Below the pieces are notes generated by a model that did not search any database, was not told where the DNA came from, and worked only from the letters and a program-made list of their open reading frames with translations. This document shows positions 34,953 through 44,032 of a stretch of DNA of 64,000 nucleotides, in pieces (positions within the stretch are counted from its first letter, which is position 1; each line of letters begins with the position of its first letter). The DNA comes from Leeuwenhoekiella sp. (GTDB taxonomy: Bacteria > Bacteroidota > Bacteroidia > Flavobacteriales > Flavobacteriaceae). The stretch spans positions 186,001 through 250,000 of the forward strand of contig PAPI01000024.1 in the NCBI GenBank assembly GCA_002708845.1, written 5' to 3'. Both the position numbers and the translations under genes were made by a program.

Positions 34953-37793
34953 TCAGGAATTGGCATCCTTCTGCATCAGCGCAGGCTGTAACTTTTTTAA
35001 AGCCAAAGAAGCGAAGGAGCGCACATCCCGGTTTTTTGCAGTGATTTGCAGTTCGGCAAGTAGCGGTGAAAAACTGGTATCTCCTAAAAACTGAATCAGA
35101 TAAATTACCGGAAGTCTCAGGTTACCATCTCCTACTTTAATCAGGTTGATAAGCGCACGGTTAAAACTGATGTCTGTGTCTTCTAAAATTTCCTGATAAA
35201 CATCTGCATCTTCAATAATTGCTAATTCTAATAAAGGCAATAATACGTGCTTAAGCTTTGGTGCCAGAATGTTGTCTAAAAATTCAATAGCATTTGCCCG
35301 CGTATCCCGATCTTCACTTTTAAAACCTTTATAGGCGACATCCAGATCTTTGTGGCTGTAATAAACCGCCAGCAGGTTGAAAATAGTTGAAATACGTTTG
35401 CCGAGTTGGATATCTAAAATTTCAAGTAAGCCTTCGCGTGCCTGAAAAAGTTCGGTTTTATCGTCTTCAGAAAGACCGCTGTAATTTTCTGCCCTAAAAT
35501 TGCTTTTTATAACCTTACGGCAACTGATAATATCCCTATATTCAAAGGAATAATTCAGTATAAAACGAAAGATGCTTTTTGAAAAAAAGTTGAGTTTTGG
35601 ATTTTTGTTTTTGAGGCGATTCAATGATTTGGCACTAGCCAGTCTAATCAGGTTATCCCTACTCTGAAGCAGGCGCAGCAACACCCGTACAGAGGTTTGG
35701 GTTTCAAATTTTTGAATGACCTGCGGTATGTATTTCTTTACATCATTACGCAGGGTTTTTGCTGCCTCACGTGCCAGAAGCAATTCGCTTATAGATTCGC
35801 CGTAAGCTATAAGAGCTTCGATCGCTTCTTCCCGATATTCTTTAACCTTCAGAAAATCAATTAAAGCATCTACAAACATCTCTTCACCGGAAATTCCGGC
35901 AGCTATGATGGCATGCTTTACGATCATTGGGTTTCGGTTGTTGAAGTTGGCCGAGATAAATGACAGGAACCGTGGGAAACCGGCATAACCTATAGACTCC
36001 AATAAAAAAGAGAGTTCTTCGGGACGGTGTTCGCTGTTTGGGAGTTCAAACTCAGCCATCCAAAGTTCAATACGCAATTCAAGATTGTAACGTGAAGCAA
36101 TTTTTTTATTCGTTCTTCCTTCTTTTGCGAGACAGAGTAATGCGGCGTGTGCGATATAATCGCTGCTGTGGTTGAGATACGAATCAAAAATACGGTTATC
36201 GTTAAGCGAAGTGTGTAATATGAGATAATTCATCGCGGAAAAAACCACTTCATCATCCTTCTGATACACCAGTTGACGCACGGTTTCCAAAGCTGTTCCT
36301 TCGGGATAATGGTATAACTGACTAATAGCTTCAATTTTAACCGCATCATCCGGGTGCTCCAGTAACGGTAGAATCTTAGCTTTAAGCAAGCGCGACTTTC
36401 TTCCGTTTAAACTACTTAAATATTTTACAATCTGTTCAGAATCATCTGATGAAAGTATACGCTTACCTATCTCCACAGGGGACTTACGTTTACGACCTGA
36501 GGGTTCTTCTGAGTGTTCAATTGCCTGGCGAAGGCTTTGTCTAAAACTTTTGAAATACGAGTCGCGTACCTTAAAAATACCTACCATCCAAATAAGAATC
36601 AGAAATAAAATGATGACCGTTACATAGGTTGATGGCAGGTCTAAAGCTTTTATTACAAAAATGAGTAAACAGCCCGCAAGACCCGTAGCAATACTATCTA
36701 CCACCACATCGATAAAGGATTTGGTCTTGTTTTTCACTTCAAGTGAAATAGGAACCATCACAAGCTCTGTGGCTGCTTTATTTACCGATTGTTTGAAACT
36801 GCCGTCGATTCCTTTTATTAAAACCAGCACCCACAACTCCGGAAATGTCAAAAACAATAGTGAACCGATGGCTATGCCTAGTGGTAAGATAAGTAATGAA
36901 CTATTGACTCCCAGTTTTTCTACGACCCTATTTGTCAAAAACAGTTGAATCCCCAGTGATACGAGGTTAAATGTCGAAAACCAAAACGCGAAAAAGGAAG
37001 CCAGACGGTCGGCATCAGGTATTGCCTTACTAGCAAAATCACTGAATTGAAAATCTATAAGCTTGGCAACAATAACTCCAATTCCTATAATAAGAGCCAG
37101 ATAGGTAAGATGTTTTGATTTTAAAACCAGTTTAAATGCGGTTTCCCCGCCTATACTTTCCTGCGAACTGGAACGGGAAGCACGGCTTACATAGCCTTTC
37201 CTATAAATTAATGACAATAAGGGAATACACGACAGGATAAGTACAGCGGCAATAAGGAGCATATTACCATTACCGATGTAAGGAACCAAAATCGTTGTAA
37301 GATACCCTCCAAAAATCCCGCCAGCTATGGCTCCACTTCCTATAAAACCAAAGAGGCGTTTGGCTTCGCGTGCATTAAAAACCATATTGGCAAGTAACCA
37401 AAACTGACTCGTAGTGAGCACGGCAAAAATTCCGCTTATCACATAGTATACATAGAGGGCAGAAGCATCAATAAGCCTGAATTTATAGAGCAGACTCAGT
37501 ACGGTGAATGCTAAAGCAAAAAAGGACAGCGAAACCACAATAATTCGCCTTAATGAATATCGGCGCACTGCCCGATTGTAAAAATAGGTGGTTGCTATTG
37601 CGGTAGCTGCGATTAAAAGATAACCATAAGCAAGATTATCGGCACCCAGACCTTCCAGAAAGAGGGCATTTACAATGGGTTTTACGATAAGCAGTATCGT
37701 GATTATCAAAAACACGTATAACTGCATGAAAAAAGAGATGGTAATTTCACCATCTCTTATATTAAACGTTTTTTTGAGGAATTTTCTAATCAC
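34953..37793 (-). CDS. MFS / nucleotide-transporter-like membrane protein fused to HEAT repeats
   Basis: In this 946-residue protein, residues ~15-410 form about 12 membrane helices in an MFS-like arrangement resembling the ATP/ADP-translocase-like (Npt/Tlc) branch. Residues ~430-930 are a cytoplasmic solenoid of HEAT-type repeats (for example LEHPDDAVKIEAISQLYHYPEGTALETVRQLV). Substrate is unknown. The start is a GTG at 37791-37793 inside the last codons of the upstream beta-lactamase-like gene (overlap 8 bp), indicating translational coupling. The fusion of transporter and HEAT solenoid suggests a protein-interaction or regulatory role. Confidence 0.75.
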   Translation of the reverse strand: MIRKFLKKTFNIRDGEITISFFMQLYVFLIITILLIVKPIVNALFLEGLGADNLAYGYLLIAATAIATTYFYNRAVRRYSLRRIIVVSLSFFALAFTVLSLLYKFRLIDASALYVYYVISGIFAVLTTSQFWLLANMVFNAREAKRLFGFIGSGAIAGGIFGGYLTTILVPYIGNGNMLLIAAVLILSCIPLLSLIYRKGYVSRASRSSSQESIGGETAFKLVLKSKHLTYLALIIGIGVIVAKLIDFQFSDFASKAIPDADRLASFFAFWFSTFNLVSLGIQLFLTNRVVEKLGVNSSLLILPLGIAIGSLLFLTFPELWVLVLIKGIDGSFKQSVNKAATELVMVPISLEVKNKTKSFIDVVVDSIATGLAGCLLIFVIKALDLPSTYVTVIILFLILIWMVGIFKVRDSYFKSFRQSLRQAIEHSEEPSGRKRKSPVEIGKRILSSDDSEQIVKYLSSLNGRKSRLLKAKILPLLEHPDDAVKIEAISQLYHYPEGTALETVRQLVYQKDDEVVFSAMNYLILHTSLNDNRIFDSYLNHSSDYIAHAALLCLAKEGRTNKKIASRYNLELRIELWMAEFELPNSEHRPEELSFLLESIGYAGFPRFLSFISANFNNRNPMIVKHAIIAAGISGEEMFVDALIDFLKVKEYREEAIEALIAYGESISELLLAREAAKTLRNDVKKYIPQVIQKFETQTSVRVLLRLLQSRDNLIRLASAKSLNRLKNKNPKLNFFSKSIFRFILNYSFEYRDIISCRKVIKSNFRAENYSGLSEDDKTELFQAREGLLEILDIQLGKRISTIFNLLAVYYSHKDLDVAYKGFKSEDRDTRANAIEFLDNILAPKLKHVLLPLLELAIIEDADVYQEILEDTDISFNRALINLIKVGDGNLRLPVIYLIQFLGDTSFSPLLAELQITAKNRDVRSFASLALKKLQPALMQKDANS

Positions 37794-38724
37794 CTAAGTG
37801 GCCGGTACCTTTTGTAGCACTTGCCAGTAAAGTTCGAGATTTTTGAATAGCTTTCTCAACCGGAAATACTAAATTTCTGATAATTTGTTCGCCATTGGGA
37901 TCTTCCACTAAAGCAACCAAAATATACTTGCGCCCGTCTTCTCCCCATACCAAAATAGAATCTGAATGGTATGATTTCCAGGAACCAGACTTGCGGAATA
38001 AGCGTGCATTTGGAGCAATACGCTCTAAAGTATTTACAAACTTGTGATGCAGCGACGGGTTTTCCATAATGTCTAGCATTTGCTTAGAACGCTCTGGACT
38101 TACCAGTTTACCGGTTACCAGTTTGTAATAAAAACGGCATACCTGCTCAGCAGTTGCTGCATGGCTCAAACCTTTAATAGGATCTGGTCTGCGCTCACCG
38201 GCTGCGGCATAACGCTTACCCACCCAAAGGCCACCACCGTGAGCCTTGTCGTATAATTTGTATTTATCACTGGTTAAAACACCTGCAATTTTATCATAGC
38301 CCAGACGGTCTATCATACGGGTACTTGCCTGATTGTTTGACTTACTGATCATAAGCCACATATCATTGCGTATCGCTGCGGTTTCTTTAAGTTCTCCCTT
38401 TTCTATAGCATCCATCGCTGCAAGCAGAATGGCGATTTTGGGCAGACTGGCCGCATACATCATTTCTTCACCGTTTAAACCGGCATATTGAATAGCATTA
38501 GGATCGTCCAGACTTACAATGCCTACTGCCATTTTTTTGCGATCAATCAGACTTTTCATCTGAGGATCTTTAGCAATCTGATTATAGAGTTGAGTTTTTA
38601 AAACGGAACTTTCGAAGTCTTCAAGAGGGGCGTCAATGCAATCTTTAAAAGGTAGTTCCTGAGCTTGTATTTTTGAAAACAGTGCCAATGTTAAAAGGAC
38701 TGCGACAAAAGTGAATTTTTTCAT
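37786..38724 (-). CDS. Exported class A beta-lactamase-like serine hydrolase
   Basis: The 312-residue protein has a cleavable signal peptide (MKKFTFVAVLLTLALF ... IQAQ). The penicilloyl-serine fold motifs are SLPK (Ser93, Lys96), SNN (129-131, the SDN equivalent) and KSG near residue 245. It matches the beta-lactamase2 (class A-like) family. Whether it hydrolyses beta-lactams or acts on the cell wall cannot be told, as no canonical Glu166-containing omega loop was assigned. It is translationally coupled to the transporter-HEAT gene. Confidence 0.8.
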   Translation of the reverse strand: MKKFTFVAVLLTLALFSKIQAQELPFKDCIDAPLEDFESSVLKTQLYNQIAKDPQMKSLIDRKKMAVGIVSLDDPNAIQYAGLNGEEMMYAASLPKIAILLAAMDAIEKGELKETAAIRNDMWLMISKSNNQASTRMIDRLGYDKIAGVLTSDKYKLYDKAHGGGLWVGKRYAAAGERRPDPIKGLSHAATAEQVCRFYYKLVTGKLVSPERSKQMLDIMENPSLHHKFVNTLERIAPNARLFRKSGSWKSYHSDSILVWGEDGRKYILVALVEDPNGEQIIRNLVFPVEKAIQKSRTLLASATKGTGHLGD

Positions 38725-38881
38725 ATATTTTTTTGGTCTTAAGGGGTTTGGGGCTCTAACGCTTTAAGTACTTCCAAAGTATGTAAAAGTTGCATTAAAA
38801 TTTACCGAAACCCAAAGTTTAACAATTTTGCATCTTAAATAGTCCAAACTCTATGCCAAAGAAATGTTAAAGAAAAAGGAT

Positions 38882-39685
38882 TTAGTATTCCCACTGCCTG
38901 GTCTTATTGAGCTCTTCCTCTTTTTGTAGTTCTTCCTGAGGAATAACCTTTAAAAACGAAGGATGTTGCTCAATGGCGTACTCAATCTGTTCTACTATGT
39001 CTTCAATACTGTCGTTTTCATAATCAATCTCCAGTGGTTTTTTGATTTCCATAGTCTGAAGAATTCCCCGCTTTTTAATGCGGATTCCCTTTTTATCAAA
39101 TGAACGTCTAAAACCGTCAATTACAATAGGTACTACTACAGGTTTATACTGCTTGATGATGTGAGCTGTTCCTTTTCTGATGGGTTTCCAGGGTTTTGTT
39201 GTTCCCTGTGGAAAGGTAATCACCCAGCCATCGTGCAGGGCAATCCCAATATTTTCAGTATCGCTGAGATTTACAGGACGGTCAACCTCCTTACCTTTCT
39301 CTCTCCAGGTACGACTCACCGTTATAGCTCCGGCATAAGCCATAATACGGGGTAAGAGCCCACTGCGCATAGTCTCACCAGCGGCCACATAATAAATATT
39401 AAGTTTGGGTTGCCAGAGATAGCCTATGTTTTTAATGCTGTCTACCCTCCCACTCAGGCTCGCATTAAAGACGTGAAACATCGCCACCACATCAGCAAAA
39501 TAGGTTTGATGATTAGAAACGAAAAGCACACCCGTATCCGGCAGTTCATTAATTATTTCTGAACCATCTATTTGCAAAGCATTAAAACCGCGATACCGCC
39601 TGTGGGTCATCATACCCGCAATACGTATCAACCATTTTTTCAAAAAGTTGTAATGCCCAAAAGGATTGGTCTTAAAAAGTCCCAT
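38882..39685 (-). CDS. 1-acylglycerol-3-phosphate acyltransferase-family protein (PlsC-like)
   Basis: The 267-residue protein has an acyltransferase-fold catalytic motif NHQTYFADV, in which the His and Asp are separated by five residues rather than the usual four. A substrate-binding block FPQGTTKPW and a VPIVIDGFRRSF strand follow. It likely acylates a lysophospholipid or ornithine/glycine-type lipid at the inner membrane. A C-terminal ~50-residue polar extension ends the protein. No operon partner is obvious: 157 bp separate it from the beta-lactamase-like gene and 59 bp from the NUDIX gene. Confidence 0.8.
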   Translation of the reverse strand: MGLFKTNPFGHYNFLKKWLIRIAGMMTHRRYRGFNALQIDGSEIINELPDTGVLFVSNHQTYFADVVAMFHVFNASLSGRVDSIKNIGYLWQPKLNIYYVAAGETMRSGLLPRIMAYAGAITVSRTWREKGKEVDRPVNLSDTENIGIALHDGWVITFPQGTTKPWKPIRKGTAHIIKQYKPVVVPIVIDGFRRSFDKKGIRIKKRGILQTMEIKKPLEIDYENDSIEDIVEQIEYAIEQHPSFLKVIPQEELQKEEELNKTRQWEY

Positions 39686-39744
39686 ATTTAGTTAGAAGGT
39701 TTTGCCAAAGGCGAAATTTAACTTAAATGTAAAGAATAAGCGTA

Positions 39745-40392
39745 TTAAAACGTATCTATTTGCTGCAATACCCATTTGATTTCGCTCAGCATCATTGCGG
39801 TGGCACCCCATACCACGTGACCTCCAAGTTCAAAAGCTGGTACATCAATCATACTACCATAAGAGGTGTCAATCTGTCGTCTGATGAGGCTTTCTTCGGA
39901 AAGGAATGTAGTTAAAGGAACTTCAAGTATAGCTGCTACTTCTGCTTCTTCGGGAATAAACTCAGGCGTATAATCTACAACACCCATAAAAGGTTGTACC
40001 CAGAAATTACTGGGTGGTATGTACAAACGTGTTAGTTTTTTAAGCACCTTGATATCTTCAGCTTTAAGACCTACCTCCTCTTCGGTCTCCCGTAAAGCGG
40101 TGGCTTCTAAATCGGTATCTACTGGTTCTGCCTTCCCTCCCGGAAAACCCACCTGATTGCTGTGGACGCCTTTATAGGTACGACGTAAAATGAGTACCAG
40201 TGTAGTTTCGCCCTGAGAATCCGGATAAAATACCGCCATAACACCGGCCTCCCGGGGATTCCGCTTTTCAATATCTAATTCTGAAAGTTGCTGTATGCGC
40301 TCTTGTGGAGCCATCAGATAATGAGCCTCTTGCCCGGGTAAGTCCAAAATGCTTAATTTTGAAACTTGTTTTAAAAATTCTTCAAACTGCAT
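39745..40392 (-). CDS. CoA pyrophosphatase-type NUDIX hydrolase
   Basis: The 215-residue protein has a Nudix box at about residues 85-109 (GGKAEPVDTDLEATALRETEEEVGL region, with the RETEEEVGL core). It is preceded by the family signature SNQVGFPGGK and by a PREAGVMAVFYP strand, as in CoA diphosphohydrolases (NudL/YeaB type) that split CoA and acyl-CoA. Start ATG 40392 gives the family N-terminus. It is head-to-head with the peptidyl-prolyl isomerase gene, with only two bases between start codons, so its promoter must lie inside that neighbour's coding sequence. Confidence 0.9.
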   Translation of the reverse strand: MQFEEFLKQVSKLSILDLPGQEAHYLMAPQERIQQLSELDIEKRNPREAGVMAVFYPDSQGETTLVLILRRTYKGVHSNQVGFPGGKAEPVDTDLEATALRETEEEVGLKAEDIKVLKKLTRLYIPPSNFWVQPFMGVVDYTPEFIPEEAEVAAILEVPLTTFLSEESLIRRQIDTSYGSMIDVPAFELGGHVVWGATAMMLSEIKWVLQQIDTF

Positions 40393-40394
40393 CT

Positions 40395-41123
40395 ATGCGT
40401 CTGTATATACGTTTAAGTCTTCTTGCTTTAGTGCTCCTGTTAGCCGGCTGTGAAGATAAAAAATCTAAAGAAAAAGCAACAGAAACTGAGGTTGCTCAAA
40501 AACCGAAAGACAGCACGGCTGAGGATAAGGCTAAAGCTCAGAATGAAAAACTCAAGAAAAAACCAGGTTCTATTATTGAGTCACAGGCCGAACTCATTCC
40601 TTTTCTTACCGAATACGGAAAGCAGAATCCTGAAAACCGCGTACGTATTACCACCAAGTATGGCGATATTGAAATTCAGCTTTATCGGGATACACCTCTG
40701 CATCGCGCCAATTTTATATTGCTGGTAAAACAGGGCTATTTTGAAGATACGATGATACACCGCAATGCGCTTGATTTTGTAGTACAGGGCGGAAACTCAG
40801 ACGGATATGAGACCCCGCGTAAACGGATGCGCATAGGTAATTATTTGATTCCCAACGAAGCTTCAGCCAATCATACTCACGTACGTGGTGCTTTTTCGGC
40901 AGCCAAATATACCGAGCAAAACATCAGCGATGCCTCCTCTCCTTTTGAATGGTTTATCGTGGTGCCCGAGCGTGGCGCGCATCATCTGGACGGCGAGCAT
41001 ACCGTTTTTGGTCGTGTCACCAAAGGTATGGATGTGGTAGACCGTATCAACAAAGTAGAAGTTGACGACAATGAGTGGCCTATTGAGAATATTTATTTGG
41101 AAAAAGTAGAATTGATTAAATAA
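40395..41123 (+). CDS. Lipoprotein cyclophilin-type peptidyl-prolyl cis-trans isomerase
   Basis: In this 242-residue protein the signal peptide ends in LLLAGC (lipobox Cys at about residue 18), followed by a Lys/Glu-rich linker. A cyclophilin domain then spans residues ~75-240 (TTKYGDIEIQLYRDTPLHRANFI, VKQGYFEDTMIHR, FVVQGGN, FEWFIVV, HTVFGRVTKGMDVVDRI). It isomerises X-Pro bonds in the periplasm, attached to a membrane. The ATG at 40395 is preferred over upstream in-frame alternatives because it begins the signal peptide. It is probably co-transcribed with the following endopeptidase-like gene. Confidence 0.93.
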   Translation: MRLYIRLSLLALVLLLAGCEDKKSKEKATETEVAQKPKDSTAEDKAKAQNEKLKKKPGSIIESQAELIPFLTEYGKQNPENRVRITTKYGDIEIQLYRDTPLHRANFILLVKQGYFEDTMIHRNALDFVVQGGNSDGYETPRKRMRIGNYLIPNEASANHTHVRGAFSAAKYTEQNISDASSPFEWFIVVPERGAHHLDGEHTVFGRVTKGMDVVDRINKVEVDDNEWPIENIYLEKVELIK

Positions 41124-41137
41124 TACCAAAATCTGAA

Positions 41138-41941
41138 TTGAGGCTTTTAAAATTTGGCTTGCACCTGGTGCTATTCGTATTTCTTACAATACTTACTCAG
41201 GTGGGTGGAATCATCTATTTGATAGCCCTGTTTGCAACTTTAAAAGCTAAAAAATTAAGAATATTCAAACGCGCGGTAATTTTTATTCTGCTCTATTGCA
41301 TTTGCTGCCTGTTTCTTATCCCCAGAATTGCTCTTTATTTTGGTCGCGAAAAGATTGAAACTACCGATCATCTTCAGGCCTATTCTATTTTTTACATTTT
41401 AGCTAATCGAGACTATGTGAAACCGGAATTGAAGCTGGCTTTACAGGAAATTGGGCTGGGTCTGTCTAAAAATTATCCAGACTTAACCGTGGTTTATCTG
41501 GATGCTAATTTTCCATTTTTTGATGGTTTTCCGCTTCTGCCACACCTGAGCCACAATGACGGAAAGAAAATAGATCTGGCTTTTATTTATGCTGACGAAA
41601 ATGGAAAAGTAAGCAATGAAAAGCCTTCGCGAAGTGGCTATGGTATTTATGAGACCCCTGCTGATGGCGAACGAGATCAAACCAAAATTTGTAAAGAACA
41701 GGGCTACTGGCAATATGATTTCACTAAATATGTAAGTTTCGGAAAGCGCAATTCTCAGCTTACACTTTCTGATGAAGCTACCCGAAAGCTAATTTCCTTA
41801 ATCTTAAATCAAAAACAAACGAGTAAATTATTCTTAGAACCTCATTTGGTAGACCGAATGAATCTTTCCCATCCTAAAATTCGCTTTCACGGATGCCGTG
41901 CGGTACGACACGACGATCACATTCATTTTCAGGTCAGGTAA
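41138..41941 (+). CDS. Membrane-anchored LAS-type murein endopeptidase-like protein
   Basis: The 267-residue protein has two N-terminal hydrophobic helices (LVLFVFLTILTQVGGIIYLIALF and AVIFILLYCICCLFLI). A soluble domain follows with the LAS metallopeptidase zinc signature: SHNDGKKID (H-x3-G-x3-D) and HDDHIHFQV near the C-terminus. These motifs match MepA-like (M74) and related M15 murein endopeptidases that cleave peptide crosslinks. The start is a TTG, because no in-frame ATG precedes the first helix. It follows the isomerase gene by 14 bp and ends one base before the convergent PNPOx-like gene's stop. Confidence 0.65.
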   Translation: MRLLKFGLHLVLFVFLTILTQVGGIIYLIALFATLKAKKLRIFKRAVIFILLYCICCLFLIPRIALYFGREKIETTDHLQAYSIFYILANRDYVKPELKLALQEIGLGLSKNYPDLTVVYLDANFPFFDGFPLLPHLSHNDGKKIDLAFIYADENGKVSNEKPSRSGYGIYETPADGERDQTKICKEQGYWQYDFTKYVSFGKRNSQLTLSDEATRKLISLILNQKQTSKLFLEPHLVDRMNLSHPKIRFHGCRAVRHDDHIHFQVR

Positions 41942-42484
41942 TTACTCAAAAATTCCGGTTTCAAAACCGTCAATACTTTTCTGATTTTTTTCAGTCCAGT
42001 ACTCTTTGATACCTGAATCGCCTTTTTCCGCAGCCCAGGTTTTTAAAGTTTCCCGCTCGCCGTTGTATTCCATAAAAGGAACGCCAAATCCACACGAGGT
42101 CTGTACCATTTCGATATTCAATTTATAAATCTGTCGTGCGCCCTGGGTATCTTCAAAATGGTTTAAATAGGATTCAAATTCCTTATCGCGGGGATGGTAC
42201 ATTTCGGCTTTGCCGTATAACCGCAGAATAAGAGGTTTGCGTTCAAAAGAGCAGAACATAATAGTCATACGCGAATCCTTCAGCAGATGTGCTGCAGTCT
42301 CATTTCCACTTCCGGTCATATTGAGCCAGATCACCTCCCGTTCGTTGAGTACTGCAAAGGTATTCATCCCTTTAGGAGAAACATTTACGCGTCCTTCTGC
42401 AGCCGCGGTACCTACAAAAAAGATATGCTGCTCTTTAATAAATTTAATAAGTTGACTGGTTAGTTCCGGTAATTGCTTTCCCAT
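41942..42484 (-). CDS. Pyridoxamine 5'-phosphate oxidase-fold flavoprotein
   Basis: The 180-residue protein has the FMN-binding split-barrel pattern (FFVGTAAAEGRVNVSPKGMNTFAVLNEREVIWLNMTGSGNETAAHLLKDSRMTIMFCSFER in sequence order, residues ~21-80). The SPKGMNTF and GSGNETAAHL segments are typical of the PNPOx-like subgroup annotated as general-stress or flavin-dependent enzymes. It is not a true PdxH. Substrate is unknown. It is placed four bases downstream of the TRIC channel gene, at the end of a three-gene minus-strand unit. Confidence 0.88.
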   Translation of the reverse strand: MGKQLPELTSQLIKFIKEQHIFFVGTAAAEGRVNVSPKGMNTFAVLNEREVIWLNMTGSGNETAAHLLKDSRMTIMFCSFERKPLILRLYGKAEMYHPRDKEFESYLNHFEDTQGARQIYKLNIEMVQTSCGFGVPFMEYNGERETLKTWAAEKGDSGIKEYWTEKNQKSIDGFETGIFE

Positions 42485-42487
42485 AGT

Positions 42488-43120
42488 TTAATCGTTTTGC
42501 TCGCGTTCGGCTTTGGTATAAATACTGGGCAATTGCAGTTCATACACCACCGCCAGGGTACGTACCAGAATGACCGTGGCTCCTGCTATGATGGCGGTAA
42601 CCCCGGGTGTCGCACCCAGATGGATTAAGCCTATATAAACCGATCCGCCCAAAATACACGCACTGGCATAAATTTCTTTTCTAAAAATTACCGGGATTTC
42701 GTTACACAGAATATCCCGAATCACCCCTCCAAAACAGGCTGTTATGGTTCCCAAAGCCACGCAAATGGCAGGATGTAAATCTATAAGTATTCCCATTTGA
42801 GTACCGGTAATCGTATACAGGGCAATACCGATGGTATCAAACAAAAACAACGACTTCCGCACATAGTGCAATTGTTTTCTAAAAATTACTCCAACAATTG
42901 TTGTTACCAGAATGGTATAAACAAAAGTCGTATTGAGCAACCAGCTCACTGGTGATTTGCCGATAAGCAGGTCGCGAAGCGTACCACCGCCTACCGAAGT
43001 CACTGTAGCGATAATAAGAATCCCGAAGAGATCCATGCGCTTTTTAGTAGCAGTTATCACCCCCGAAATTGCAAAGGCAACAGTACCTAATATATCAATG
43101 ATGCTTACGACAGGTTCCAT
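42488..43120 (-). CDS. TRIC-family (YadS/UPF0126) cation channel protein
   Basis: The 210-residue membrane protein has seven predicted helices and the two family repeats carrying GGGTLRDLL (first) and FGGVIRDIL (second). Prokaryotic TRIC homologues form trimeric monovalent-cation channels. Its ATG overlaps the stop of the RDD gene by one base (TGATG-type), so the two are co-translated. Confidence 0.9.
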   Translation of the reverse strand: MEPVVSIIDILGTVAFAISGVITATKKRMDLFGILIIATVTSVGGGTLRDLLIGKSPVSWLLNTTFVYTILVTTIVGVIFRKQLHYVRKSLFLFDTIGIALYTITGTQMGILIDLHPAICVALGTITACFGGVIRDILCNEIPVIFRKEIYASACILGGSVYIGLIHLGATPGVTAIIAGATVILVRTLAVVYELQLPSIYTKAEREQND

Positions 43121-43842
43121 CAGTTCTGGGTATAAAAATTATAATCTTTAAGCACCCGGTCTACAAAGGCAAACGGCGTTTCATCTGGTGTAACCTGCAT
43201 CGTTTTACTCAGCTTTTCGCTTAGCTTCAATATAACATTGTGCTTGCCCTCCCTTTTGGCTTTACTATAAACCGTTTTAATTTTTTGCATATCAGCATCC
43301 GTAAAAACCGTTACCTGGAGATATTTAGGCACATAATCTTCCGGGATATTTTCAAGTAAGGTTTGGCCCAAATTTACTTTTTTGCGTTCGTTAACCACTG
43401 TGGTTCCAGCTGCAATATCGCCCAGGCGCTGCCCTTTTCCGTTTAACAAAATGGTAAATACTGCGATTCCACCGCTGCTTAAACTAATATCGATGATACG
43501 CATCAGCCAGCGTACAAAATAACTCCCGAAACCCGGTTTAGAACCGTCAAGCTTTACCACACGCAAACCAATGGCCGATTTTCCCGGGGTACGCCCGTCC
43601 CAAAAGGATTCAAAGAGCAAGAAGTACAAAAAGGATGGTATCCCGATGATCATAAAATAAATTGTTATCGAACCACCGGAGTTGGTTTCCAAACCAAAAG
43701 CCGAGACCAAAAACAGTGAAATGATCCAATAACCTATTAAAATCAGAGCGTCAATGATATAAGCGAGTATGCGATCGCCAATGCCCGCAACCTGTTGTTG
43801 AATGCTGATATTTTGTGCGGTTTCAATTTGAAAGTTATCCAT
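43120..43842 (-). CDS. RDD-family membrane protein
   Basis: The 240-residue protein has an N-terminal RDD domain with the family motifs GIGDRILAYIIDALIL and FWDGRTPGKSAIGLRVVKLDG. Four membrane helices precede a cytoplasmic C-terminal helical region. RDD proteins are often found beside SpoIIM-like genes in Bacteroidota. Here the SpoIIM gene is divergent 190 bp away. Function is probably transport-related or membrane-associated; not established. Confidence 0.88.
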   Translation of the reverse strand: MDNFQIETAQNISIQQQVAGIGDRILAYIIDALILIGYWIISLFLVSAFGLETNSGGSITIYFMIIGIPSFLYFLLFESFWDGRTPGKSAIGLRVVKLDGSKPGFGSYFVRWLMRIIDISLSSGGIAVFTILLNGKGQRLGDIAAGTTVVNERKKVNLGQTLLENIPEDYVPKYLQVTVFTDADMQKIKTVYSKAKREGKHNVILKLSEKLSKTMQVTPDETPFAFVDRVLKDYNFYTQN

Positions 43843-43858
43843 GAATTCTTTTTCTTTA

Positions 43859-43871
43859 CCCGATAATCGGG
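43859..43871. promoter_or_regulatory. Palindrome in the RDD / SpoIIM divergent intergenic region
   Basis: CCCGATAATCGGG is a perfect 6-bp inverted repeat around one central base, followed by a T run on the plus strand. It sits 16 bp upstream of the RDD start codon. The one-base spacer rules out a simple hairpin loop, so a protein-binding operator is the more likely reading. No regulator can be named. Confidence 0.3.
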
Positions 43872-44032
43872 ATTTTTTGTCCCAGGGCTTGCCTTGAAAT
43901 TAATTGTTAGCTTAAATTATGACCTCCAGATTAATACCCGGATTCATACTTTAAGATTTTAAGACAGCTGTTCTGAAAGCTCCTGCCCTACTTGGAAACT
44001 TATTCAGAACTAAATGACTAATACATAAAACT

